DNA of 64,000 nucleotides from Bacillota bacterium (GCA_023453025.1 JAEXUD010000060.1:34153-98152); one strand, 5' to 3'; positions 1 to 9,484 are shown, counted from the stretch's first letter. Notes: generated by a model from the letters alone, not told the origin. Numbers and translations are program-made.

Positions 1-489
1 ATAATTAACAAATACGACAAATGGAGCAGGTACGAGCCTGAGAAAAAGGGTGTGGTGCTTGTATATGCTTCTATGTACGGAAATATGGAAAATACCGTTA
101 ATGTTATTGCCAACAAGCTTGCGCTAAAAGGTGTCAAGGATATGAGGGTATACGACATTTCAAAGACTCATCCTTCATACATTGTTTCAGATATCTGGAA
201 GTACAGCCATGTGATATTCGGCTCAGTTACATACAATCTAGGTCTGTATTATGGTATGGAATCATTGCTGAATGAAATAAAAGCACTCAATATGCAAAAC
301 CGAAAGGTTGGACTGGTTGGAAGCGGAACATGGTCATCCCAGTCTGTGAAGATAATGCAGGAAATAGTAGGTTCCATGAAAAGTATGGAGGTAGTGGGAA
401 CACCTTTTGAAATAACATCTTCCATGAAACAGGAGCAAGAGGAAGTGCTAGATAAATTTGTGGAGGAGTTCTTTAATTCTATAGTCTAG
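1..489 (+). CDS. FprA-type (A-type) flavoprotein, C-terminal flavodoxin domain, 5' partial
   Basis: The reading frame is open from base 1, so the gene begins before the window; only about 162 C-terminal residues are present. They form a flavodoxin-like FMN domain: a beta strand and phosphate-binding turn (VLVYASMYGNMENT), then SVTYNLGLYYGMESLL and VGLVGSGTWSSQS, the order seen in A-type flavoproteins. In the full family a metallo-beta-lactamase-fold di-iron domain precedes this part, and the enzyme reduces O2 or NO to protect anaerobes; here that domain is only inferred to lie upstream. A GTG at 52 could be read as a start, but the in-frame residues before it (YDKWSRYEP) fit the family linker, so it is probably internal. 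A strong hairpin follows the stop. Confidence 0.85.
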   Translation: MINKYDKWSRYEPEKKGVVLVYASMYGNMENTVNVIANKLALKGVKDMRVYDISKTHPSYIVSDIWKYSHVIFGSVTYNLGLYYGMESLLNEIKALNMQNRKVGLVGSGTWSSQSVKIMQEIVGSMKSMEVVGTPFEITSSMKQEQEEVLDKFVEEFFNSIV

Positions 490-503
490 GTGAATGTAAG
501 GTA

Positions 504-540
504 TACAGATAAATGGGGCGCGGAGCCCCATTTATCTGTA
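504..540. terminator. Strong hairpin after flavoprotein gene
   Basis: A perfect 16-bp stem (504-519 with 525-540, loop 520-524) lies 15 bases after the flavoprotein stop. No long T run follows, so termination is inferred from the very stable stem and its position. Confidence 0.7.
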
Positions 541-620
541 AATGTATTCATTCTATAGGTCAAGGTATATGAAATGTATTTAATCTGAATACACATGTTT
601 TCAATTTGTATATAAAAGTG

Positions 621-649
621 TTGAATTTAAAAAAACTACATGTTATAAT
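621..649 (+). promoter_or_regulatory. Predicted sigma-A promoter for metY-like gene
   Basis: TTGAAT (621-626) and TATAAT (644-649) are separated by 17 bp and lie 43 bp before the start codon. No S-box, T-box or SAM riboswitch was recognised in the short leader. Confidence 0.6.
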
Positions 650-691
650 TTCTAAATATATTTTAGAAGCTAAAAATATCAGGAGGGAACC

Positions 692-1960
692 ATGAAATTC
701 GAAACCCAATGCCTTCATGAAGGCTATCACCCAAAAAACGGAGAGCCGAGAGCACTTCCTATATATCAAAGCACAACATATACATATGATTCTTCTGATC
801 ATATAGGAAGATTATTTGATTTGTCAGAATCAGGTCACATGTATTCACGTATATCGAATCCAACCGTTGCGGCTGTTGAAGAAAAAATTGCAGCAATGGA
901 AGGCGGAGTAGGTGCGATGTGTACCACATCCGGTCAGGCTGCATCATTGTTGAGCCTTCTGAATATATTGAAGGCAGGAGACCACTTTATAAGCATATCA
1001 TCAATTTACGGAGGAACAATAAACCTGTTTGCAGTAACATTGAAAAGATTTGGAATTGAATGCACATTTGTCAATCAGGATTCAACTGACGAAGAAATAC
1101 AAAGACAGTTCAAGGAAAACACGAGGGCTGTTTTTGGAGAAACTATCGCAAATCCTTCACTTGTTGTATTTGACATCGAAAGATTTGCAAATCTTGCCCA
1201 TAAAAACAATGTACCGTTAATAGTTGACAATACATTTGCAACTCCGTATCTTTGCAGACCTTTTGAGTTTGGAGCAGATATTGTTACTCATTCAACAACA
1301 AAATATATGGACGGCCATGCAATACAGGTAGGCGGAGTAATAGTGGACAGCGGAAATTTCAACTGGGCAAACGGAAAATTTCCTGAATTTACTGAGCCGG
1401 ATGAATCATATCACGGAGTTGTATATACGAAGTCTTTCGAAAATGCTGCTTACATTGCAAAGGCAAGAGTTCAGATGATGAGAGATATCGGTGCGTATCC
1501 GTCGGCAAATGCGGCATTTTTACTGAACCTTGGATTGGAAACACTGGCAGTTAGAATGGACAGACATTGCAGCAATGCATTGAAGGCAGCTGAATTTTTA
1601 AACAGTTCAGATAAGATTGAATTTGTCAGTTATCCGGGACTTGAAAATGACAAATATCATGAACTTGCTAAAAAATATGTTCCAAAGGGATGTGCTGGTG
1701 TAATTTCACTGTCAATAAGGGGAAGCAGAGAAAATGCAGTCAAATTCATAGATTCATTGAAGCTTGCGTCCAACGAGGTACATGTCGCAGACATACGTAC
1801 CTGTGTACTTCACCCTGCAAGCTCAACTCACAGGCAGCTTACGGACAGCCAGCTGAAAGACGCAGGCATAACTCCTGGGCTGGTAAGGCTTTCAGTAGGT
1901 ATTGAAAATATTGATGATATAATTGAGGATTTAGAACAGGCATTGGCACAAATTGATTAA
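692..1960 (+). CDS. metY: O-acetylhomoserine sulfhydrylase / Cys-Met metabolism PLP enzyme
   Basis: This 422-residue protein belongs to the trans-sulfuration PLP family. The N-terminus (ETQCLHEGYHP, ALPIYQSTTY, YSRISNPT) and a long insertion around residues 215-245 fit MetY, which makes homocysteine from O-acetylhomoserine and sulfide, better than the shorter MetB, MetC and methionine gamma-lyase types (about 380-400 residues). The PLP-binding lysine is K204 in HSTTKYMDGH, and the cofactor stacking region is SGQAAS. A strong AGGAGG site stands 6-7 bases before the ATG. It is a single-gene unit with its own promoter and ends at a shared bidirectional hairpin. A methionine gamma-lyase-like elimination activity cannot be excluded from sequence. 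Confidence 0.85.
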   Translation: MKFETQCLHEGYHPKNGEPRALPIYQSTTYTYDSSDHIGRLFDLSESGHMYSRISNPTVAAVEEKIAAMEGGVGAMCTTSGQAASLLSLLNILKAGDHFISISSIYGGTINLFAVTLKRFGIECTFVNQDSTDEEIQRQFKENTRAVFGETIANPSLVVFDIERFANLAHKNNVPLIVDNTFATPYLCRPFEFGADIVTHSTTKYMDGHAIQVGGVIVDSGNFNWANGKFPEFTEPDESYHGVVYTKSFENAAYIAKARVQMMRDIGAYPSANAAFLLNLGLETLAVRMDRHCSNALKAAEFLNSSDKIEFVSYPGLENDKYHELAKKYVPKGCAGVISLSIRGSRENAVKFIDSLKLASNEVHVADIRTCVLHPASSTHRQLTDSQLKDAGITPGLVRLSVGIENIDDIIEDLEQALAQID

Positions 1961-2084
1961 AATAAATAAATAATTTACACAGCTTTTACGAACGACATAT
2001 TCTGTCAATATATGTGCACTTTATATTAATACCATTAAAACTGATTTTTTTATTAAATCCTCTTAAATAAATTGAGCTGAATGA

Positions 2085-2114
2085 AAATCAAGAGCTGATG
2101 AAGGCTCTTGATTT
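2085..2114. terminator. Bidirectional terminator between metY and ade
   Basis: An 11-bp perfect stem (2085-2095 with 2104-2114) sits just past the stop of the minus-strand ade gene and 125 bp past metY. Short A and T tracts on both sides suit two-way termination for convergent genes. Confidence 0.7.
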
Positions 2115-2117
2115 ATT

Positions 2118-3905
2118 TTATTCAAATATCGGTACGATTTTTTGCTCTAAAACATCTACTATCCCCAAATCTGACAACTTGGCCTTTGGTATCACAGGCA
2201 ATGCCAGGGTTGCAATACGAAGCAGCGGATTTTCGCTTTCTGTTAAGCCGAGACTTCTTATTGCGTTTTTCATTTTATCCGCTTCATGAGATAATTCTTC
2301 ACATGATTTCTTAGACATTAATCCGCCTATTGGCAGTGCGAGACTTTCAATTACGCTGCTATCTGCAGCACAGCTTAATCCGCCTCCGTCTTTCATTATT
2401 TGCTTTGCAGCCGCATAGGCGTTTTCCGGGGTGTCATAAACTATGGTCAGGTTGTGGCAGTCATGAGATACAGTGCTTCCTATCGCTCCGTGCACGGTTC
2501 CGAAATTACGGACAATTCCGCGGCCAAAGGTATTATGCCCCAGGTGTCTGTTTATAACTGCAGCGTACTTCAAATCATGGTCAAAGGAGATATCCACCCT
2601 TCCATTAATTACAGGCAGCTCTTCAAGTGTAAATTCAGTGTCAGCAGAATTGAAATCCATGTATTTGATAACCCTGACTGTTATTTTGCCTTCCTGAACC
2701 GGTGCCTTGATTATAAAATCATCAATTTTTAATTCGCCAATATATACTGTGTTTTTTTCTTCCAGATTAAAGTTCATATTTTCAATTTCATTAATCAACT
2801 TACCATTCCTCGCAGCCAGTTTTCCTTCAAAAAATACTGCATATGGAATCAATTCCTCTAAATTATCCGCAAGCACCATGTCAGCAACAAATCCCGGTGC
2901 AATCGCTCCCAAATTTTTTACGCCTATTTCTCTTGCCACATTTATTGTTGCACTTCTTATGGCGTCAATTGGGTGCAGACCACATTTTATAGCTTTTCGA
3001 ACCACATCATTCATATGTCCTTTGTTTATAATATCTTCAGGCTCTCTGTCGTCGGTGCAAAGTGTTAAATTATCATGATATCTGAATTTACCGACTCCAT
3101 TGATTATAGCTTCAACATTTTTTGTTATGGAGCTTTCTCTTGCATCCACAAACATTCCGGCCCTCATTTTTTCTCTTGCCTCATATGGAGACATGATTTC
3201 ATGGTCGCTGTTCGGACCTGCACACAAATAAGCTGATAATTCTCTCCCTGACAGTCCAGGCGCATGACCTTCCAGAAACATATTTCTCTCATCTACGGCT
3301 TCAATAATTCCAGTCATTCTATCATCATTATTTATCACTCCCATGAAGTCCATTACCTCTGCAAGACCGATTACTCGGTCAAGGTTCAATAATGACTTAA
3401 CTTCCCTTTCAGTAAAAACCGCTCCTGAATTTTCAAGACCAGGCACTGCCGGAACACATGATGGAACCAAGATGAGCTGTCTCATCGGTATATTTTTGCT
3501 GCATTCATGCATGTAAATCACACCTTCCATGCCGCAGACATTTGCTATTTCATGAGGATCTGTAACCATGGTAGTGGTGCCGTGAGGAATAACAGCTTCA
3601 GCTAAATTTCTCGGTGTCATCATTGTGCTTTCCACATGAGCATGTGCATCAATAAAGCCCGGTATTAAGTATTTTCCCTTGGCATCGCAGTAATAATTTC
3701 CTGCCAGCCGCTTTTCATCTGTTTTCCTTCCGTCAGGGTTACATTGTATGTGTGCAATAAATCCGTCGTAAATCCCAACATCACCCTTGTATATTTCTCC
3801 TGTAAAAACATTTATAATCTGAGTATTGCCTATAACTAAATCGCAGGGTCTCTTTCCTAATGCGGCTTCAACCAATGCTTTTCTGTCCGAAGTATTAATC
3901 CTCAT
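2118..3905 (-). CDS. ade: Adenine deaminase
   Basis: The 595-residue protein matches bacterial adenine deaminase (adenine to hypoxanthine plus ammonia; purine salvage and degradation) in length and motifs. The amidohydrolase metal motif DAHAHVEST is near residues 85-93, followed by GTTTMVTDPHEIANVCG, VMDFMGVI, EGHAPGLSG, TDDREPEDI and the C-terminal GGGLS and IGGLMS segments typical of Ade. The start ATG (complement of 3903-3905) has an AAGGAGA site upstream. It is monocistronic, convergent with metY, and ends in the shared hairpin. No purine riboswitch was recognised upstream. Confidence 0.93.
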   Translation of the reverse strand: MRINTSDRKALVEAALGKRPCDLVIGNTQIINVFTGEIYKGDVGIYDGFIAHIQCNPDGRKTDEKRLAGNYYCDAKGKYLIPGFIDAHAHVESTMMTPRNLAEAVIPHGTTTMVTDPHEIANVCGMEGVIYMHECSKNIPMRQLILVPSCVPAVPGLENSGAVFTEREVKSLLNLDRVIGLAEVMDFMGVINNDDRMTGIIEAVDERNMFLEGHAPGLSGRELSAYLCAGPNSDHEIMSPYEAREKMRAGMFVDARESSITKNVEAIINGVGKFRYHDNLTLCTDDREPEDIINKGHMNDVVRKAIKCGLHPIDAIRSATINVAREIGVKNLGAIAPGFVADMVLADNLEELIPYAVFFEGKLAARNGKLINEIENMNFNLEEKNTVYIGELKIDDFIIKAPVQEGKITVRVIKYMDFNSADTEFTLEELPVINGRVDISFDHDLKYAAVINRHLGHNTFGRGIVRNFGTVHGAIGSTVSHDCHNLTIVYDTPENAYAAAKQIMKDGGGLSCAADSSVIESLALPIGGLMSKKSCEELSHEADKMKNAIRSLGLTESENPLLRIATLALPVIPKAKLSDLGIVDVLEQKIVPIFE

Positions 3906-4044
3906 ACAACTCTCCTTTTTTAGATTTGGTAAAAAAATTATACATTTGCTTAATAATAAAGCTTTTAAATTACTTTGTAAAGAAAGTATTTAATAGAACT
4001 TATGATAATTAGCAATTTTTATGATTAATTAATAAAATTGTTAT

Positions 4045-4066
4045 AAAAAAGAGCCATTTGGCTCAT
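4045..4066 (-). terminator. Rho-independent terminator for the small minus-strand gene
   Basis: Read on the minus strand: GAGCC, a 4-base loop, GGCTC, then six T residues, starting a few bases after the stop of the 115-residue gene. Confidence 0.85.
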
Positions 4067-4070
4067 CAAA

Positions 4071-4418
4071 CTAGATTTCTTCAGCTAAGTCATTTAAATC
4101 AGGCATATTGGACGATTTATATTTCGCTCTTAATGCAGAAAATATTTTTTTGCTGTTTACATCGGTTATTCCATTTCTTGTTAAATTTAAATTGACAATG
4201 TCGCTGATTTTGCTGGTCTTATTTTGAAGGACCGTACTTATATTCCACGGTGTTTCAAGTATGACTTTTTTATCATATTCAAATTTTTCTTTACTTTTAT
4301 ACTTGGTATCATCAAGCTGCAATTCCTCAATATCCTTTATAAGCAAAGGTACTTTTTTTTCTTCTAAAACTATGCGAACTAATTTTTGTTGTTTTTCTGT
4401 ACCGCCGATTTCTTTCAT
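4071..4418 (-). CDS. Hypothetical protein, 115 aa
   Basis: I do not recognise this family. The product is a soluble, charged protein with no signal peptide, membrane segment or cysteine cluster. It begins MKEIGGTEKQQKLV and has a helix-rich first half and a Lys/Asn-rich second half. An AAAGGAGA site 11 bases before the ATG and a clean terminator right after the stop support a real gene. It stands alone between ade (same strand, not an obvious operon partner because 165 bp separate them) and a plus-strand dehydrogenase. Confidence 0.65.
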   Translation of the reverse strand: MKEIGGTEKQQKLVRIVLEEKKVPLLIKDIEELQLDDTKYKSKEKFEYDKKVILETPWNISTVLQNKTSKISDIVNLNLTRNGITDVNSKKIFSALRAKYKSSNMPDLNDLAEEI

Positions 4419-4525
4419 TTATTTAAAAATCTCCTTTGAAATTATTATTATCTGTTGTCATTATACTATTATTGTTTAATGAAATGCAAATAATTATTAA
4501 CTAGAAAATTGCTTCATTATGTTAT

Positions 4526-4555
4526 TTGTTTAAGTTTGGGAAAAAGGGGTATAAT
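4526..4555 (+). promoter_or_regulatory. Predicted promoter for SDR dehydrogenase
   Basis: TTGTTT (4526-4531), 18 bp, TATAAT (4550-4555), 40 bp before the start codon. The -35 is weak. Confidence 0.45.
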
Positions 4556-4594
4556 TTATATAATTGAAAACTTAATTAATATTCAGGAGGAATT

Positions 4595-5362
4595 ATGAGA
4601 CTAAAAGGAAAGACAGCGGTTGTTACGGGAGCCAGCTCCGGAATGGGAAGAGATATAGCTTATTATTTTGCCAAAGAGGGAGCAAATGTACTGGCTGTTG
4701 CAAGACGTGCAGAAAGATTAGCGCAGCTGGTTGATGACACTAAAGATTTTGACGGGAAGGTAGTTGCATATTCAGCTGATGTTACGGACAAAGATAAGGC
4801 TGAAGGTATGATAGATGAAGCAATAAAACTATTCGGGAAATTGGACATCTTGGTAAACAACGCAGGTATCATGGATGACATGAGCGGTGTTGGAGATGTT
4901 AGTGATGAAATGTACGACAAGGTTTTTGATATAAATGTCAGATCTGTAATACTTGGTATGAGAAAAGCGGTAAAGTATTTTGAAGAAGTCGGCGGTGGAA
5001 ATATAATTAACGTTGCATCTATAGGCGGATTACATGGCGGAATTGCAGGAGCTGTATATACTGCAAGCAAACATGCTGTCATTGGATTGACTAAAAATAC
5101 AGGATTCATGTATGCAAAGAAAAATATCAGATGTAATGCAATTTGCCCTGGAGGAATAGCAACTGAAATTGCCAACAGTGAATTTATGAAAAATATTAAT
5201 AAAGAAGGTGCTGAACGCACCGGAATAGGATTGGCTCTGAACCCTCGTTATGGAATGCCCAATGAAATCGCAGCAGTTGCAGTATTTCTGGCCAGTGACG
5301 AATCCGGATTTGTTAACGGACAAAGCCTTCAGGTGGACGGTGGCTGGACAGCCTATATGTAG
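4595..5362 (+). CDS. Short-chain dehydrogenase/reductase (SDR), FabG-like
   Basis: The 255-residue classical SDR has the Rossmann cofactor motif TGASSGMGRDIA (residues 11-22), NNAG (near 88-91), a catalytic serine (NVASIGG) and YTASK (Tyr-x-x-x-Lys), then the C-terminal VNGQSLQVDGG typical of FabG and glucose-1-dehydrogenase-like members. ARR after the second beta strand suggests NADP(H) preference. Several FabG-like SDRs look alike, so the substrate (3-oxoacyl-ACP, hydroxysteroid, sugar or polyol) cannot be told. It is a single gene with AGGAGG 6 bases before ATG and a terminator about 150 bp downstream. Confidence 0.88.
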   Translation: MRLKGKTAVVTGASSGMGRDIAYYFAKEGANVLAVARRAERLAQLVDDTKDFDGKVVAYSADVTDKDKAEGMIDEAIKLFGKLDILVNNAGIMDDMSGVGDVSDEMYDKVFDINVRSVILGMRKAVKYFEEVGGGNIINVASIGGLHGGIAGAVYTASKHAVIGLTKNTGFMYAKKNIRCNAICPGGIATEIANSEFMKNINKEGAERTGIGLALNPRYGMPNEIAAVAVFLASDESGFVNGQSLQVDGGWTAYM

Positions 5363-5394
5363 ATTCGTATTTCGATTAAACCTGCTGTGCTACC

Positions 5395-5505
5395 GTTCAG
5401 GCAGTCAATCCTCACGTATGTTTGAATACGCTCCGGTTACCTGCCTTCCGGTGCCTTGCAGGATGAACTTTTTCAACAACCTGCCATCCTGATGACTTTG
5501 TCATC
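5395..5505 (+). repeat. GC-richer intergenic block with nested inverted repeats
   Basis: Between the SDR stop and its terminator lies a block with more G+C than the flanks and several inverted repeats: CGTAT/ATACG near 5420-5435, CAGGATG (5458-5464) with CATCCTG (5485-5491), and GATGAC/GTCATC (5491-5505). It codes for nothing evident and has the look of a dispersed palindromic intergenic element; no second copy was found in this window. Confidence 0.4.
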
Positions 5506-5511
5506 AATCTG

Positions 5512-5540
5512 AAAAACAGTCCTTTGGGCTGTTTTTTTTT
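5512..5540 (+). terminator. Rho-independent terminator
   Basis: AAAACAGTCC and GGGCTGTTTT pair around a short loop with one G-U pair and run into a long T tract. It ends the SDR transcript. Confidence 0.85.
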
Positions 5541-5672
5541 GAACAAATTAAAAAATTAAGGTTATATTAAGGATAGAAGTGTTATTATATTATGTTAAAT
5601 TTTTTTATATAATATATAAATAGGAAATTATATAAAAAACAAGGACTACAAAGAACGTAAAGTTTTCTGGAG

Positions 5673-5702
5673 AAAGTTGCTTAGCAACTTTTAAATTTTT
5701 TC
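5673..5702 (+). promoter_or_regulatory. Terminator-like hairpin in the leader of the ABC exporter operon
   Basis: AAAGTTGC (5673-5680), loop TTA, GCAACTTT (5684-5691), then a T-rich stretch. It sits 37 bp before the start of the exporter, with the SDR terminator already passed, so it may be a leader attenuator. No competing antiterminator was worked out. Confidence 0.45.
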
Positions 5703-5738
5703 AATTAACATAAAATTTACATAGACAGGAGTGAAATT

Positions 5739-7463
5739 TTGAGAAAATTATTGCCTTTTATGAAAAAATATATGCGTTATGCGATGCTTTGTCCTTTATT
5801 AATGATATTAGAGGTTGCGGCGGACATTGTAATTCCATATCTTATGTCTCTTATAGTCGATGTGGGTATCGCAAACAGGGATATAGATTATGTGGTTAAA
5901 ATCGGTTTCATAATGATTTTAGCAGCACTGTTCGGAATGACAGTAGGAATTATAAGCTCTCATTTTGGGGCAAAAGCCGGCTTTGGTTTTTCGGCCGAAG
6001 TAAGAAAGACAGTATTTAAAAAAGTTCAAGGGTTTTCATTTGCCAATTTAGATAAATTTTCAGTATCATCCCTGATAACAAGACTTACAAATGACTGTAA
6101 CATGCTTGGTCAGGTTGCCATGATGAGTCTCCGTCTGGCAATCAGATCACCCTTCATGATGATTTTTGCACTTATAATGGCGTTTAATATCAATGCTTCT
6201 CTTGCCAGTGTGTTTATGGTTGCAATTCCGGTTATGGTTATATTATTAGGAATAATAATGACTAAGGCGAGACCGCTGTTTATTAAGATGCAGTCGCGTG
6301 TTGACAGAGTAAATGCCATTATACAGGAAAATTTAATCGGCATAAGAGTTGTCAAGTCCTTTAACCGGCAAAAACATGAAGAAAAAAGGTTCAAGGAAAG
6401 AAATGATGCATTAAGAAATACTGCTTTAGAAGCTATATCAATAATAATATTTTTGTTCCCGGTAATGACAATAGTTACCTATTCAACCATTACAGCAGTA
6501 CTGTGGTTTGGGGGAAAACAAGTGGTTGCAGGCAGTATGGGCAGCGGGGAGCTTGTGTCGTTCATTACATACATCACACAAATATTAATGTCGCTTATGA
6601 TGCTGTCATTTTTCTTTATGCAGCTGCTGAGAGGTTCAGCATCCGCAGCCAGAATAGTCGAAGTCTTAGAAACAGAACCGGAAATACTTGAGGATGAAAA
6701 TCCTGCAATGGAATTAAAGAATGGTTCGGTAAGCTTTAAAAATGTAAGCTTCGAGTATCCGTTCAGTGCCGAAAAAGCATTAAAGGATGTTAATTTAGAA
6801 ATTAATTCCGGTGAAATAATTGGAATCATAGGCTCAACCGGCTCGTCGAAATCAACCCTGGTACAGTTGATACCCAGGCTTTATGATGTTTCAAACGGTT
6901 CGGTTTCTGTAGGCGGAACAGATGTAAGAAAATATAACATAAAGCTATTGAGAGACAAGGTTGCGTTTGTGCTTCAGAAAAATGTTTTGTTTTCAGGAAC
7001 TATCAGAGAAAATATGCAGTGGGGAAATGAAAATGCTACAGACCAGCAGATTATAAATGCATTGAAGCAATCTCAGGCGTGGGAGTTTGTATCTAAGTAC
7101 GAAGAAGTCCTAGATCACAGAGTAGAACAGGGAGGAGACAATTTCTCAGGAGGACAGAAGCAGAGACTGACTATTGCAAGAGCTTTGCTGAAAACTCCAA
7201 GAATAATTATTCTGGATGATTCAACAAGTGCGGTGGATATGACAACAGATGCAAAAATCCAGCTTGCATTTAAAGAAGAACTAAAGGATGTTACGACAAT
7301 CATAATTGCTCAGAGGATTTCATCTATTCAGCATGCAGACAGAATACTTGTCCTGAATGAGGGGAAAATAGAATCAATCGGAACACATGGGGAGTTACTT
7401 ATTTGTTCTCCTATTTACAAGGAAATCTATGAATCTCAGCAGAAAGGGGTGGTAGGAGAATGA
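5739..7463 (+). CDS. ABC exporter half-transporter, degenerate-site subunit
   Basis: This 574-residue type IV ABC exporter has six membrane helices (about 1-300) and a nucleotide-binding domain (about 335-570). The P-loop is GSTGSSKST, with Ser where Gly is usual. The Walker B end is ILDDSTSAVD (Asp in place of the catalytic Glu) and the H-loop His is Gln (IIAQRIS), while the signature FSGGQKQR is intact. This is the non-catalytic partner pattern of heterodimeric exporters such as TM287/TM288 and BmrCD. TTG is the start, with AGGAGTG 6-7 bases before it. The stop overlaps the next gene by ATGA, so the two halves are coupled. The substrate is unknown; drug or lipid export is typical. Confidence 0.9.
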   Translation: MRKLLPFMKKYMRYAMLCPLLMILEVAADIVIPYLMSLIVDVGIANRDIDYVVKIGFIMILAALFGMTVGIISSHFGAKAGFGFSAEVRKTVFKKVQGFSFANLDKFSVSSLITRLTNDCNMLGQVAMMSLRLAIRSPFMMIFALIMAFNINASLASVFMVAIPVMVILLGIIMTKARPLFIKMQSRVDRVNAIIQENLIGIRVVKSFNRQKHEEKRFKERNDALRNTALEAISIIIFLFPVMTIVTYSTITAVLWFGGKQVVAGSMGSGELVSFITYITQILMSLMMLSFFFMQLLRGSASAARIVEVLETEPEILEDENPAMELKNGSVSFKNVSFEYPFSAEKALKDVNLEINSGEIIGIIGSTGSSKSTLVQLIPRLYDVSNGSVSVGGTDVRKYNIKLLRDKVAFVLQKNVLFSGTIRENMQWGNENATDQQIINALKQSQAWEFVSKYEEVLDHRVEQGGDNFSGGQKQRLTIARALLKTPRIIILDDSTSAVDMTTDAKIQLAFKEELKDVTTIIIAQRISSIQHADRILVLNEGKIESIGTHGELLICSPIYKEIYESQQKGVVGE

Positions 7464-9337
7464 AGGATATGAAAAACCCTGAAAAGAAACAACAAGAAAT
7501 AAAGGGAGCAGCAATAAAAGGACCTAAGCAATTAAGACCTCAAGATCCGAAGAAAACACTCATAAGATTGTTCATCTACTTCAAATTCAATAAGATTCTG
7601 TTCTTTAGCGGAATATTCTTTATCGTACTGAGCTCAATTGCAGAAATTGGTATAAATGCAATGCTCAGCCCGGTAATAGATACACTGGTGGGAGATTTCA
7701 ACAAAAGCAAATTTATAACCTATCTTGTCATAATGGGAGTAATGGTTTTGACAATAGCTGTTTCTCAATATATTGGAAACATGTTTATGGCAAGGCTGGC
7801 GCAGAAAACAGTCCATAAAATACGTGAAGAAATGTTTTCGCATATGGAAAAGCTTCCAATATCATATTTTGATAAACATTCCCACGGCGATTTGATGTCA
7901 ACATTTACAAATGATGTGGATATGCTGAACCAGTCGCTGGAGCAAAGCGCATCACAGGTTTTGATGTCAGTTGTAACTGTTGTGGGAGCCTTTATAATGA
8001 TGTTTATTTTAAGTCCTATAATGACATTGGTCGTTGCAGTAATGCTTTCATTAATGCTTGTGGTTGTGAAGAATATAGGGCAGAAATCATCTAAAAACTT
8101 TCGGAACCAGCAAGCAGCACTGGCAGGCATGAACGGATATATCGAAGAAATGATGTCCGGACAAAAGGTTGTAAAGGTATTTAATTACGAGGAAAGAGCA
8201 ATCGAAAGCTTTAATGAAAGAAACGAGGAACTGAGAAAAGCAAGCACACGGGCATCAACCTACGGTGTAATGCTGATGCCAATCATGGGTAATCTTTCAT
8301 TTGTTAAATATGCGGTGATATCCATGTTTGGTGCGTACCTTGTAATGCATAACAGATTCAGCATAGGCAATCTTGCATCCTTCTTACAATATACAAGAAC
8401 AATATCAAGACCGATAACCCAGGTATCAAATCAGCTTAACACATTGTTTGCTGCATTAGCCGGAGCTGAAAGAATTTTCAAGGTGCTGGATGAAAAAATA
8501 GAAGTAGATAACGGTGATGTTACCTTGGTTGAAAAAAACGAGGGAAATAATAATCTTTGCTGGAAGGTTTCTACAGATAGCGGAAAATTTGAATTTGTTC
8601 CGTTAAAAGGCGATATAACATTTAAAAATGTGGATTTCGGGTATGTGCCGGATAAGCAGGTTCTAAAGAATATAAACCTTTATGCCAAGCCGGGTCAGAA
8701 AATAGCATTTGTTGGTTCAACAGGTGCAGGAAAAACAACAATTACAAATCTCGTTAACCGTTTCTATGAAATTAATGACGGAACCATACTTTATGATGGA
8801 ATAGATATAAAAAGAATCAATAAATTTGACCTGCGCAGAACAATGAGTATTGTTTTGCAGGATGTTCATTTGTTTGAAGGAACCGTTGCAGACAATATCA
8901 GATACGGAAGGCTCGATGCCACAGATGAGGAAGTTAAATCAGCTGCTAAGCTTGCCAATGCCCATTACTTTATAAAGCATCTGCCGGAGGGCTATAACAC
9001 AATGCTGACTGCAGACGGACAAAACCTGTCACAGGGCGAAAGACAGCTGCTGTCAATTGCAAGAGCGGCAGTTGCCGACCCTGCTATACTAATATTGGAT
9101 GAGGCAACCTCCTCGGTAGATACCAGGACAGAAAAGCTTATATCAGAAGGCATGGATAAGCTGATGAAAGGCAGAACCACATTTGTTATTGCCCACAGGT
9201 TGTCAACTGTTCGGGATTCCAACGCTATAATGGTTCTTGAGCAGGGTGAAATTATCGAAAGAGGAGACCATGACGATTTGATGAAGCAAAAAGGACGTTA
9301 TTATGCGCTGAATACAGGAGTCCTGGAATTAGAATAA
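7460..9337 (+). CDS. ABC exporter half-transporter, catalytic-site subunit
   Basis: The 625-residue partner of the preceding gene has an extra charged N-terminal tail of about 45 residues, six membrane helices, then a nucleotide-binding domain with canonical P-loop GSTGAGKTT, Walker B ILDEATSSVD with catalytic Glu, and H-loop VIAHRLS. Its signature is LSQGERQ instead of LSGGQ. The two chains therefore complement each other: one composite ATP site is consensus and one degenerate, as known for heterodimeric exporters. An insertion between membrane and nucleotide-binding domains (about 345-390) carries an unusual NNNLCWKVSTDSGKFE segment. A weak hairpin and T run follow the stop. Confidence 0.92.
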   Translation: MKDMKNPEKKQQEIKGAAIKGPKQLRPQDPKKTLIRLFIYFKFNKILFFSGIFFIVLSSIAEIGINAMLSPVIDTLVGDFNKSKFITYLVIMGVMVLTIAVSQYIGNMFMARLAQKTVHKIREEMFSHMEKLPISYFDKHSHGDLMSTFTNDVDMLNQSLEQSASQVLMSVVTVVGAFIMMFILSPIMTLVVAVMLSLMLVVVKNIGQKSSKNFRNQQAALAGMNGYIEEMMSGQKVVKVFNYEERAIESFNERNEELRKASTRASTYGVMLMPIMGNLSFVKYAVISMFGAYLVMHNRFSIGNLASFLQYTRTISRPITQVSNQLNTLFAALAGAERIFKVLDEKIEVDNGDVTLVEKNEGNNNLCWKVSTDSGKFEFVPLKGDITFKNVDFGYVPDKQVLKNINLYAKPGQKIAFVGSTGAGKTTITNLVNRFYEINDGTILYDGIDIKRINKFDLRRTMSIVLQDVHLFEGTVADNIRYGRLDATDEEVKSAAKLANAHYFIKHLPEGYNTMLTADGQNLSQGERQLLSIARAAVADPAILILDEATSSVDTRTEKLISEGMDKLMKGRTTFVIAHRLSTVRDSNAIMVLEQGEIIERGDHDDLMKQKGRYYALNTGVLELE

Positions 9338-9354
9338 AAAGTATGACGTAAAAT

Positions 9355-9378
9355 AGTCCCTGTTATGGGGATTTTTTT
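9355..9378 (+). terminator. Probable terminator of ABC exporter operon
   Basis: A short stem, AGTCCC/GGGATT, is followed by seven T residues. The stem is weak but well placed. Confidence 0.55.
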
Positions 9379-9484
9379 ACTTATATATAAAATTATTAAT
9401 TTTAGTCATATATACATCTGAATAAATATATATTATTTATAAGGAATATATTTATTTTTCAATAAGTGATAATTAGGAGGTAAT

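Noticed and set aside
759..947. Minus-strand frame inside the metY-like gene, and many similar frames opposite real genes
   Set aside because: They lie wholly within strongly supported genes on the other strand, lack ribosome sites and show no family resemblance.
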